This document shows, piece after piece, positions 54,853 through 63,500 of a stretch of 64,000 bases of DNA. Position numbers and translations under genes: made by a program. This DNA comes from Verrucomicrobiota bacterium (GTDB taxonomy: Bacteria; Verrucomicrobiota; Verrucomicrobiia; Opitutales; Opitutaceae). The notes beneath the pieces are model-generated. The model ran no database searches, had not been told where the DNA came from, and worked only from the letters and a program-made list of their open reading frames with translations. Numbering within the stretch: position 1 is the first letter of the stretch; each line of letters begins with the position of its first letter. Where the stretch lies: assembly GCA_023433275.1 (NCBI GenBank), contig JAEZDN010000165.1:62001-126000 (forward strand), given 5' to 3'.

Positions 54853-55848
54853 TCACGTCGCCTTCTGCGAGGATGGCGCGGAGGGGATTGCGGCGACGGC
54901 CTGGCGCGGGGCGATCGTCAGCGTCTTCTTGTTCTTGGCGATGGTGATCAACGCCACGCCGGCGATGATGATCGCGGCGGCGACAAAAATGCGCGGTGAA
55001 ACCGTCTCGTTGAGCACGAACCAGCCGAGGAAGACGGCGACGACGGGATTCACGTAGGCGTAGGTGGACACCTTGGCGGGCGTGCTGTGCTTCATCAGCC
55101 AGGTAAAGGTGCTGAAGCCGATCAGCGAACCGAAGACCACCAGGTAGGCCCACGCGATCACGGAGCGGCCCGTGACCAGTGACGGGTCAAAGCGGCCGAG
55201 TTCACCCGTCGCGAGGCTCGCGAGCAGCAGCCAGCCGCTGCCGCAGATCATCTGGATGCCCGAGGCGGTGAACGGCTCGGCGGGATCGCGCACGTAGCGC
55301 ATGATCATCATGCCGACGCCCCAGAAAAAAGTCGCGCCGAGCAGGCCGAGCAAACGCCACGGGTCGAGCCCGCCCACGCCCGTGGCGAGCACATCGGGTC
55401 CGACGAGGATCGCCAGCCCGACAAACCCGAGGCCGAGCCCGGCAAAGGTCAGCGCGTTGGGCCGGCTGCCGCGTTTGCCGTCCCTGGCCCTGGCGTGGAC
55501 CGCCCAGTCCATGAGCACAATGAACACCGGGCCGGCGGAGATGACGAGCGTGGCGATGCCGGAGGGCACCTTTTCCTCGGCCCAGGACACCAGGCCGTTC
55601 CCGCCGAGGCAGAGAAAACCACCCACGATGGCATTGTCGCGCCACTGTTTGCCCGTGGCCTTGAAGCCGCGCGTGAGCGCGATGAACGCCGCCACGATGC
55701 CGCCGGCGACGATGAATCGCGTGCTGGCCATGAGGAAGGCCGGCATGGATTCCACGGCGATGCGGATGCCGAGGTAGGTCGAACCCCAGATGATGTAGAT
55801 CGCGGCGAAGCCGGCGATGAGGGCGGTGCGGGAGGGCTGGGCGGACAT
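54853..55848 (-). CDS. EamA-family (DMT) transporter
   Basis: A 331-residue ten-span transporter of the drug/metabolite superfamily with two EamA repeats. Family segments include the N-terminal AAIYIIWGSTYLGIRIAVESMP and, near the C-terminus, STPAKVSTYAYVNPVVAVFLGW. Members of this subgroup export amino acids or other small metabolites; the substrate is unknown. The start at 55848 gives the normal N-terminus; the open frame upstream is low-complexity. Upstream lies a repeat-rich gap shared with the PfpI gene. Confidence 0.88.
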   Translation of the reverse strand: MSAQPSRTALIAGFAAIYIIWGSTYLGIRIAVESMPAFLMASTRFIVAGGIVAAFIALTRGFKATGKQWRDNAIVGGFLCLGGNGLVSWAEEKVPSGIATLVISAGPVFIVLMDWAVHARARDGKRGSRPNALTFAGLGLGFVGLAILVGPDVLATGVGGLDPWRLLGLLGATFFWGVGMMIMRYVRDPAEPFTASGIQMICGSGWLLLASLATGELGRFDPSLVTGRSVIAWAYLVVFGSLIGFSTFTWLMKHSTPAKVSTYAYVNPVVAVFLGWFVLNETVSPRIFVAAAIIIAGVALITIAKNKKTLTIAPRQAVAAIPSAPSSQKAT

Positions 55849-56017
55849 CGGAAGACGGAAAACGGAAGACGGAGGCCAGAGGGCGGAGATCGGTATAGGA
55901 CGACGGTGATGGAATCTTTCTCTTACTCTTAATCGTTCTCTTAATCTCGGTTTGAAAGGCGGGCGGTTCTGAATCGAGAGAGCGATTAGGAATACGAAAA
56001 CGGGAACGATGGAGGGC
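55849..56017. repeat. purine-rich and heptamer-like repeats between two genes
   Basis: GGAAGACGGA occurs twice (55850-55859 and 55864-55873). TCTTAATC occurs twice 12 bp apart (55927-55934, 55939-55946), and AATCGTTCTC (55931) has a near-inverse copy in GAGAGCGATT around 55978-55987. The gap therefore holds low-complexity direct repeats with some dyad symmetry. No promoter stands out in it. Confidence 0.5.
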
Positions 56018-56617
56018 TCAGCGCCGCGCGCCGCCGTCGTTGGTCCAGTGGTATTCCATGTAGGCCGCGGTGCGCTGCGCGGTTTCAACGCCGTGCAGGC
56101 GGGCGACGATGTGCAACGACAGATCAATCCCGGCTGAAATGCCTGCGGCGGTCAGGATGCGGTCGTGCTCGGTAAAGCGGACATCCTCGCGCACGGTGGC
56201 GGTGGGTTCGATCTCACGGAGCAGATCAAAACATTGGAAATGCGTGGTCGCGGGCGAAGCGGCGAGGAGCCCGGCCTTGGCCAGGAGGAGCGAGCCCGTG
56301 CAGACGGAGGCCACCAGCTCGGCCTTCGCCGACTTGCGCCGGATCCAATCGATCACGCTCGCCTGCTTGAGCAGGGTGCGCGTGCCCTGGCCGCCGGGGA
56401 CAATGAGCAGCTGTGGTTGGGGCACGGATTCCAGCGTGTGTTCGGGCACGACCTTCAGGCCGTTGCGGGCGCGGACCGTGCCCGGTGTGAGGCCGACGGT
56501 GTGGACGTTGAACAGCTTTTCACCGTCGAGCTCCCGCGTGACCGAGAACACCTCGAATGGTCCGGCGAAGTCGAGGACCTCGACGTCGTCGAAGATGAGG
56601 ATCGATACGGTGCGCAT
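56018..56617 (-). CDS. DJ-1/PfpI-family protein
   Basis: A 199-residue protein of the DJ-1/PfpI superfamily (class I glutamine amidotransferase-like fold). It starts with ILIFDDVEVLDFAGPFEVF and has the nucleophile elbow SVCTGSLLLAKAG (Cys106). The sequence is close in form to isonitrile hydratase-like proteins and to the N-terminal domain of AraC-type regulators such as FtrA, but it has no DNA-binding domain. Activity is not predictable beyond the family. Confidence 0.88.
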   Translation of the reverse strand: MRTVSILIFDDVEVLDFAGPFEVFSVTRELDGEKLFNVHTVGLTPGTVRARNGLKVVPEHTLESVPQPQLLIVPGGQGTRTLLKQASVIDWIRRKSAKAELVASVCTGSLLLAKAGLLAASPATTHFQCFDLLREIEPTATVREDVRFTEHDRILTAAGISAGIDLSLHIVARLHGVETAQRTAAYMEYHWTNDGGARR

Positions 56618-56734
56618 GGGGGAAATCAGAGGACCGAGGACAGTTGGCCGAGGATGGAGGGTCAGAAAGCGGAGGACCGACGACGGGGTTCGGAGAACAG
56701 AAGTATGAAATGAATCATGTGGGAGGATTCGGGT
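56618..56734. repeat. purine-rich spacer with GAGGACCGA-like units
   Basis: The spacer upstream of the PfpI gene is strongly purine-rich. AGGACCGA occurs at 56630-56637 and 56673-56680, with related units such as CCGAGGA between. No gene or clear promoter is seen. The style matches the purine tract upstream of the EamA gene at 55849. Confidence 0.4.
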
Positions 56735-56814
56735 GTCATCCTGAGATCAGCGAGGAATCCAGAATCATGGTCGGTGCGGCTATCTTCTGGATCCTTCATT
56801 GTGTTCAGGATGAC
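56735..56814. repeat. imperfect inverted repeat with GTCATCCTGA ends
   Basis: Arms 56735-56763 and 56786-56814 (29 nt each) share 22 positions as inverse copies, including a perfect 10-bp outer end GTCATCCTGA/TCAGGATGAC and a perfect inner ATCCAGA/TCTGGAT. The loop is 22 nt. Palindromes opening with this sequence are a widespread dispersed type in GC-rich bacteria. It has no coding sense here. Confidence 0.7.
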
Positions 56815-56904
56815 AGAACGCGTGGGTTCGTGGTGTGCGAAGGGCGAAAAACGGGCGCGAGATTCCGGCCGCGAGAAGAGAGGCTGGTCGAAGACCGCCC
56901 AACT

Positions 56905-58383
56905 TCACAGCTGCTGCTTGATAAGATCGCCGAGCGTCTTCAGCGCGGCATCGATGGTGTCGGACCAGGGCACGCTGCAGCTCATGCGCAGGCAGTTCTT
57001 GTAGCGGTCCTTGACCGTGAAGAGGCAACCCGGGGCGATGTTGATCCGCTTGTTGAGCGCGTCCTTCCGCAGCCGCAGCGTGTCGACCTTGGCCGGAAGT
57101 TCCACCCAGATGAAGTTTCCGCCCTGGGGGCGGCTGTAGCGGGTGCCTTCGGGAAAATACTTCTGCATGCCCTGCGCGAAGAGGTGCAGGTGCTGATTAT
57201 ACGCGCGCCGGAGCGAACGCAGGTGGTGATCATGACCGCCGTCGCGGAGGAATTCGGCGAGGGCTTTTTGAAGCACCAGGGGGGTGCCCATGGTATTGGT
57301 GAACTTGAGCCGCCGCACCCGCTCCAGATACCGGCCGGGGGCCGTCCAGCCGACGTGGAATCCGGGGGCGAGCGTCTTGCCGAACGAGGAGCAGAGCATG
57401 ACTCGGCCATCCTTGTCCCAGGCCTTGAGCGGCTTCGGACGGATGTCCCCGAAATGCGTGTCGCCGTAGATGTCATCCTCGATCGCGGGCAGGTCATGCT
57501 CGCAGAGAAGCTCGTACAGGCCCTGCTTTTTTTCATCGGGCATGACGGAACCGAGCGGGTTGTGCAGCCCGGGCATCACCATGATCGCCTTGATGTCGTT
57601 TTGCTTGATGGCGGTGCGGAGGGCATCGAGGCAGATGCCCTCGCGGGGCGACGTGGGGATTTCCAACGCGCGCAGGTTGAGGCTCTGGATGATTTCCAAA
57701 AAACCGAAGTAAGCGGGAGTCTCGATGGCGACGGTGTCGCCGGGCTTGGTCACGGCGCGCAGGCAGAGGTTCAGGGCCTCGGTGCAGCCCGTGGACACGA
57801 CGAGTTCGTCATGGGCGAGCGGAACGCCGGCCTGCAGGTAGCGGCGGGCAATCTCGCGGGCCAGCGGCTCGTAGCCGCGATTGAGGCTGGACCGCACCAG
57901 CAGCGCCGGATCGCGGCGGGCCACCGAGCCGAGGATGCGCGCAAGTTTCTTCGTGGGAAAGAGGCTGTGGTGCGGGCAGGCGGAGCCGAAGGGAATGTAG
58001 TCGGTGTGTTGCGCGTAGTCCATGACCTCGGCCGTGAGGTCGTTGACGCCAACGTAGGAGGGCTTGGCCATCGGCTTCGCCATGCGCGGTTCCGGAGCGA
58101 GGCTCGGCGGGCGCGGGCGCACATAGTAGCCCGATTGAGGCCGTGCCTCCAGGAAGCCGCGATTCTCCAGCACGGTGTACGCCTGGAGCACGGTCGCGAT
58201 GCTGACGTCCCGCTGGCGCGACATGATGCGCACCGACGGCACGCGGTGGCCGGGACGGAGCGTGCCTTGTTCGATAAGGGCTTGGAGGGAATCCGCCAGC
58301 TCGACATAGAGCGGGCGGGACGCGCCAGGCGTGATGGCACGGGCCGGGACGGCGGGCTTGGGCGGGGTAAGGGTTTCAATCAT
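56905..58383 (-). CDS. MocR-type (GntR/aminotransferase) transcriptional regulator
   Basis: A 492-residue regulator with an N-terminal GntR winged helix (about 25-95; SLQALIEQGTLRPGHRVPSVRIMS and QAYTVLENRGFLEARPQSGYYV) joined to an aminotransferase fold. The PLP lysine is near 334 in SSFGKTLAPGFHVGW. MocR proteins such as GabR or PdxR respond to PLP-linked ligands and usually control a divergent gene. No divergent gene is seen here, and the next gene downstream on the same strand is the PfpI gene. An ACAGTT/AACTGT dyad lies about 80-100 bp upstream of the start. Confidence 0.92.
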   Translation of the reverse strand: MIETLTPPKPAVPARAITPGASRPLYVELADSLQALIEQGTLRPGHRVPSVRIMSRQRDVSIATVLQAYTVLENRGFLEARPQSGYYVRPRPPSLAPEPRMAKPMAKPSYVGVNDLTAEVMDYAQHTDYIPFGSACPHHSLFPTKKLARILGSVARRDPALLVRSSLNRGYEPLAREIARRYLQAGVPLAHDELVVSTGCTEALNLCLRAVTKPGDTVAIETPAYFGFLEIIQSLNLRALEIPTSPREGICLDALRTAIKQNDIKAIMVMPGLHNPLGSVMPDEKKQGLYELLCEHDLPAIEDDIYGDTHFGDIRPKPLKAWDKDGRVMLCSSFGKTLAPGFHVGWTAPGRYLERVRRLKFTNTMGTPLVLQKALAEFLRDGGHDHHLRSLRRAYNQHLHLFAQGMQKYFPEGTRYSRPQGGNFIWVELPAKVDTLRLRKDALNKRINIAPGCLFTVKDRYKNCLRMSCSVPWSDTIDAALKTLGDLIKQQL

Positions 58384-58461
58384 GGCGTGGAGGAGTTACC
58401 GCGGACTATACCGGAACAGCGTTCGACGCAGTAGCCGCAGCCGGCATAGATTGAATCCAGT

Positions 58462-58486
58462 ACAGTTGATTGCCAAGATAAACTGT
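58462..58486. promoter_or_regulatory. candidate MocR operator dyad
   Basis: ACAGTT (58462-58467) and AACTGT (58481-58486) form a dyad with a 13-bp spacer upstream of the MocR-type gene. Closer to the gene a minus-strand TATAGT could serve as a -10. Autoregulation is common in this family, so an operator is a fair inference. No binding data can be read from sequence. Confidence 0.4.
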
Positions 58487-58564
58487 GACCATGACACTTT
58501 TCGAAGCTCCGCGAAACCATAGCGGCCTGCGCAGAAGCCGCTTGGGATACGCAATCGGGGTTGG

Positions 58565-58581
58565 GCGGGCAATCAGCCCGC
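58565..58581 (-). repeat. GC-rich hairpin after the barrel-protein gene
   Basis: GCGGGC pairs perfectly with GCCCGC around a 5-nt loop, 45 bp after the stop of the gene at 58626 on the minus strand. There is no T-run, so it is at best a weak terminator or an mRNA-end stabiliser. Confidence 0.35.
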
Positions 58582-58625
58582 GTCAGGAGAGGGCGGACCC
58601 AAGCCACGCAGGGCTCCCTTGTGAC

Positions 58626-59516
58626 CTAGAAACGCCCGCTCAGACCGAGGGTGAGGAAACCGTTGCCGCCGCCGTCCAGCGTCACGCCGCGGTCGAAGTA
58701 ATCGAATTTTTGGTCGGTGATCACGCCGGCCTCGGCGATGAGCGCGAAGGATTTGGTCAGCTTCCAGTCGCCGGCGAGGCCGACGCGGATCTCGTGGTAG
58801 TCGAGTATGGTGTCGTCGAGGCGCGGCCCGATGGAAAGCGAGGCCGGGCGCGGATCTCGGCCGACGTGGAAGTTGCCTCCCTGCACGGAGACGCCGAGCG
58901 TGAGCTTCAGCGCGGGCGTGGCCGCGTAGCTGAGTCCGGCGCGGGGCATGCCGAGGGAGAATTCCCAACCGGGGGCGAACTTCCAGTTCACGCCGACGAA
59001 TGGGATCACCGTGCGTTCGGAAAACCAGTCGGCGCGCAGACCGAAGGCCCAGGCGAGTTCGGGGCGCCGCACCCAGGTCGCGAGCAGAAGCATCGGGGCG
59101 TTGAAGGCATCAGCATCGTCGCCCTCGGAATCGCCGTAGAGCCCGGGGCGGAGTTGGCCGGTGAGCAGCCAGTTTTCGCTGAGCCGATGGCCGGCACCTA
59201 GCACGATGGCAACTTCCTGCAGGGTGTCGGGCACCCCGAGAGTTGGGGGTCGGTCGAAGTCGAAGCGCTCCCAGTTGAGACCGAAGGTAAGGCGGGTCTC
59301 GGGTGAAAGGGTCGCGGACGAGCGCCAGGTCGCCGCGAAGGCGCTGACGCGGACGTCGCCGGCGGAATTGCCGGCGCGCGTGAGGTCGCTGTCGGCCGAA
59401 AGCGAAAACCGGGCGGTGGCGGACTGCCCGCCGGGCGGGTGCGGCTGGGCGGACGCGGCGCTGAGGCCGAGCAAGGCCAGGGGAAGGAGAGAGGTCAGCA
59501 GTTTGCGCATATGCAT
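58626..59516 (-). CDS. outer-membrane barrel-like protein (DUF6268-like)
   Basis: A 296-residue protein with a signal peptide (about 1-23, ending ASAQ) and a mature part of alternating polar and aromatic/hydrophobic residues, ending in a terminal Phe (LTLGLSGRF). Many short strands such as TRLTFGLNWERFDF, AWAFGLRADWF and FVGVNWKFAPGWEF fit a transmembrane beta barrel. The layout matches DUF6268-type proteins of unknown function. The start is an ATG at 59516, with another two codons in. Confidence 0.75.
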   Translation of the reverse strand: MHMRKLLTSLLPLALLGLSAASAQPHPPGGQSATARFSLSADSDLTRAGNSAGDVRVSAFAATWRSSATLSPETRLTFGLNWERFDFDRPPTLGVPDTLQEVAIVLGAGHRLSENWLLTGQLRPGLYGDSEGDDADAFNAPMLLLATWVRRPELAWAFGLRADWFSERTVIPFVGVNWKFAPGWEFSLGMPRAGLSYAATPALKLTLGVSVQGGNFHVGRDPRPASLSIGPRLDDTILDYHEIRVGLAGDWKLTKSFALIAEAGVITDQKFDYFDRGVTLDGGGNGFLTLGLSGRF

Positions 59517-59563
59517 CCCTTACGCGCCAACCGCCCGGATGTATGCATCCCATTCGGATTAAC

Positions 59564-60355
59564 TCAGACCTCGATCGTTCCCCTGAGGTAAAGCACGGCG
59601 TGGCCGGCGATCTTCACGCGGTCGCCAACGAGTTCACACCAGAGCTCGCCCCCGCGGGCGGAGAGCTGGCGGGCATGGAGTTTCGGTTTGCCGAGGCGCT
59701 GCGCCCAGTAGGGCGTGAGCATGCAGTGCGCGGAACCGGTGACAGGATCCTCGGGCACGCCGACCCGCGGGGCGAAAAAACGGGATACGAAATCGCAGCC
59801 CTCGCCGTCGCCCGGTGCGGTGACGATGGTGCCGTATTGCTCAAGGTTGGCCAACGCCGCGAAGTCGGGCTGCAGCGCGCGCACTTCCGCGGCGGTATTG
59901 AACACGGCGAGGTTCGCCTGGGCCTCTGCGTAGTGGGCGGGCGTGGCGCCGAGGCCCTTGAGCAGGGCGGGTGGCGTCGCCATCGCCACGGCCGGGCGCG
60001 ACGGGAAATCGAGTTCGATTTTTCCGTCAGGCAGGCGGCAGACGTGCAGCGGCCCCGAGCGCGAATCGAAGGTGATGCGCTCCCCCGCGAATCCCAGCTG
60101 CGTGAACAGCACGAAGGCCGTCGCGACCGTTGCATGGCCGCACAGGTCCACCTCGGCGCCGGGAGTGAACCAGCGGAGCCCAAAGCGGCTCTCGCCGGTT
60201 TTCACGAAGAACGCCGTCTCGGCCAGGCCGTTTTCGAAGGCGATGCGCTGCATGAGCGGGCTGGGCAGCCAGGCCTCGGCCGGCACCACGGCGGCCGGGT
60301 TGCCGGCGAAAGTCTTCCTGGTGAATGCATCGACCCAATAGATTGGCAGGATCAT
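59564..60355 (-). CDS. PhzF-family isomerase/epimerase-like protein
   Basis: A 263-residue PhzF-family protein with the diaminopimelate-epimerase-like fold. It opens YWVDAFTRKTFAGNPAAVV, has the catalytic Glu46 in GLAETAFFV, then WFTPGAEVDLCGHATVATA and DPVTGSAHC. PhzF acts in phenazine synthesis, but most relatives have unknown substrates and no phenazine genes are here. The start at 60355 is chosen because it begins the family N-terminus; the frame stays open upstream. Confidence 0.88.
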   Translation of the reverse strand: MILPIYWVDAFTRKTFAGNPAAVVPAEAWLPSPLMQRIAFENGLAETAFFVKTGESRFGLRWFTPGAEVDLCGHATVATAFVLFTQLGFAGERITFDSRSGPLHVCRLPDGKIELDFPSRPAVAMATPPALLKGLGATPAHYAEAQANLAVFNTAAEVRALQPDFAALANLEQYGTIVTAPGDGEGCDFVSRFFAPRVGVPEDPVTGSAHCMLTPYWAQRLGKPKLHARQLSARGGELWCELVGDRVKIAGHAVLYLRGTIEV

Positions 60356-60528
60356 GGCGGGTGGTGGGTTGGGGAAGGCGGATACGTTGGGGACGACAGC
60401 CGGCCTGGCCATCGTGTTCTCCGTGTGCCGCCATGGCATGGCCGGTCCTGTGCCGGCGGGGCTTTGTGCCTCGACATCACCCGTGGCGCTCGTACCAATC
60501 CTTGGGCTACGCGTCGTTGCGACATGAC

Positions 60529-63500
60529 ATGACATTGGGTTCCCACCTTAGACACCTCGTTTTCGGACTGCTGTCATGGGTTATCGGGACAGGTGCCATC
60601 GGCGCCGAGGGCGAAGGGTTGGAGCGGGTGGTCCTGCAGTTGCCGTATTCGCACCAATTCCAGTTTGCGGGCGTGTATGCGGCGATGGAGCAGGGTTACT
60701 TCCGGGAGGAGGGCCTGGAGGTCGAGGTGCGGGCGACATCCGCCGTGTACCGTTCCTCAATCGCGGAGGTGTTGTCCGGCCGGGCGGAATTCGGCATCGC
60801 CCAGGGTCCGCAGTTGATCGGGAGTCGCCTGAGCGGCGATCCGGTCGTGGTGGTCGCGGCGATCATGCAACATTCCCCGCAGGTGCTCGTGACCCTGGCT
60901 GAAGCGAATCTCAACACGCCGCACGACCTGATCGGCAAGCGGGTGGCCATGGACCAGACCTCGCTCCAGTCGGAGGTTCGGCTCATGCTCGAGCGCGAGG
61001 GCGTCGGCTTTGACCGGATCAAGATTGTGCCGAACCACTGGCGCGACAATGAGCTGGTTGATGGCACGGCCGACGCGATGAGCGGATTCGTGATCGATCT
61101 GCCGCATGCCATGAAGAAGGCGGGCACGCCGGTGCGCGTGATGCGGCCCCAGGACTACGGCGTGGATTTCTATGGCGATTGCGTCTTCACCAGCGAGACC
61201 GTCGCCACGCGGGATCCCCGGCGGCTGGCGGGCATGCGGCGGGCCATCGTGCGCGGCTGGCAGTATGCGCTGCAGCACCCCGACGAGGTCATCGCCCTGA
61301 TCCTGGAACGCTATCCGGTTGACGCCGCGGTTTCCCGCCGGCCGGAATCCGACGGGGAGGCGATGAAGTACGAGGCGAACCAGATGAGCCTGCTCATCAA
61401 CGCGGACCTGGTGGAACTCGGCCACATCAATCCGGGCCGGTGGAATCGCATGGGGGAGATCATCCGCGGTTATGATGGCCAGGGCGACCTGGCGCGGCTC
61501 GAGGGGATGCTCTATGAGCCTCCGGCCGCCGCGGGCGAGCGGTTGCAGGCAATTGCACCGTGGCTGTTGTGGGGGCTCGCCGCCGCATTGATCGTGGCGG
61601 CCGGCGCGGTGCTGACGAATCGACGGCTCCAGTCCCTGGTGGAACGGCGCACCCGCGAACTGGAGCTTTCCGAGCAGCGCCAGCGCGAATATTTCGACCT
61701 CGCCCCGGCCCCCATCCTCATCGAGGACTACACGGCGCTGGAATCCGTGCTCGCGGGTTTTCGCGCGGCAGGGATCACGGACCTGCGCGCGCACCTGCGT
61801 GACGCCGGCGAGAAAAGGGTGCGCGAGTTGCACCAGCTCAAGCGGGTGGTGGCGGCCAACCGCCTGGCCCTTTCCCGCAACGGATTCCAGACAATCGAGG
61901 ATCTCAACCGGCGGTTGGACGAAGTGGCGACGGCGCAGACGCTTGAAACTTTCATCGAGGAACTCGCGGCCATTTGGGACGGAGTGGACCACCTCACGCT
62001 CGATAAGGTTTATCAATTGAACGAGGGGGAGGTGGCGCACTTGCTCTTGAACTGGCAGGTGACCCGCCGCGGCGGGCGGGCCGACCTCGCCAATGTGCGC
62101 CTGGTTTTCACCGACGTGACGTCGCAGAAAAAGGCGGAACTTGCCCTGCGGCAGAGCGAGGAGCGTTACCGCCTCTTGTTCGAGCAGGCACCGCTGGCGG
62201 TCGTGGAGTTCGACTATTCGGGATTGCGGGAATGGTTCAAGGAGCTGCGCGCCCGCGGGGTCGCCGACCTGGCGGCGCATTTCGAGGCGCATCCCGCCGA
62301 GCGCGAGGTGATGCTGGCGAAGGCCCCGCTCGTCGATGTGAACCAGTCGACGCTGAGGTTGCTCGGGGCGAAATCCAAAGGGGAGCTCGTGGCGCGGCTG
62401 AAGGACGTCTACACGGAAAGCCTGATCCGGGTGCGGTGTGACAATGCCGTGCGGCTATGGCACGGGATCCTGACGGCCACCGGCGAATTTGACCTGAAGC
62501 GCCTGGATGGCGAGCGGCGGACCATCGCCTTCCACTGGCAAATGCTGGAGGAGGAGGGCCGGCCCAGTTTCGGCCGCACCCAAAGCGTGCTCGTCGACAT
62601 CACGGAGAAGCTGGCGGCCGAGCGCCGGTTGCGGGAGAGCGAGGCACGTTATCGCGAATTGTTCGAGCGTGCCGCCGGCGGCATCTACCGCTCGAGTCCG
62701 GAAGGTGTCTTTCTCACGATCAACCCGGCCCTGGCGCGCATGTTTGGGTTTGCCCGGCCGGAGGAAATGATCGCGTGGGCCGAGCAACATGCGGCCCAGT
62801 CCCTGTACGTGCGACCCGGCCGGCGGGATGAGTTCAGGGCGGCGTTTGGCCGCGCGGGCCAGGTGAGCGATTTCGAGTCGGAGGTGGTGGCGAGGGATGG
62901 CCGCACGATCTGGATTTCCGAGAACGCCCGCGAGGTGCGTGACGCCCAGGGACGCCTGCTGTATTATGAGGGGTTCGTGGCGGACATCACGGACCGGCGG
63001 CAATTGGAAGCCGAGATGGCGCGCGCGTCGAAGCTCGAGGCAGTGGGCATCCTCGCCGGCGGCATCGCGCATGATTTCAACAACATCCTCACGGTGGTGC
63101 TCGGCAACGTGACGCTGGCGGAGGCGGACACCGATGCGGACAGCGCGATCAGCCGCCGGCTGGCCGACGCGCGGCGGGCGACGTTGCGGGCGCGGGACCT
63201 CACACTGCAGCTGCTGACTTTCGCCAAGGGTGGGGAGCCGCTGAAAGCGTCGGTCGACCTGCCCGATGTGCTCAAGGAATCGAGCGCGTTTGCCCTGCAT
63301 GGCGCCAAGGCGCGGGCGGAGTTCAATATCGCGCCGGATCTCTGGCCCGTGAACGCGGACAAGGGGCAGTTGGGGCAGGTGGTGCAGAATTTGGTGATCA
63401 ACGCCGTCCAGGCGATGCCGGCGGGCGGGGTGGTCACGATCACGGCGGAAAACACCGAATTGGACGGCGCGACCCCCGGCGGGCCTCCACTCGCGGCCGG

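Noticed and set aside
55849..56127. N-terminal extension of the EamA transporter to 56127
   Set aside because: It would run through the repeat-rich gap into the PfpI gene and adds basic low-complexity residues before the normal first span.
56644..58434. 596-codon open frame on the + strand opposite the MocR gene
   Set aside because: The MocR protein on the minus strand has HTH and PLP-site motifs; the + frame has none.
58485..59201. 238-codon + frame starting near the MocR operator
   Set aside because: It was considered as a divergent MocR target, but most of it is antisense to the barrel protein and it shows no motif.
60356..60528. Possible thiamine riboswitch before the NMT1-type sensor
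   Set aside because: No TPP-riboswitch core such as CUGAGA with ACCUGAUC is seen in the gap.
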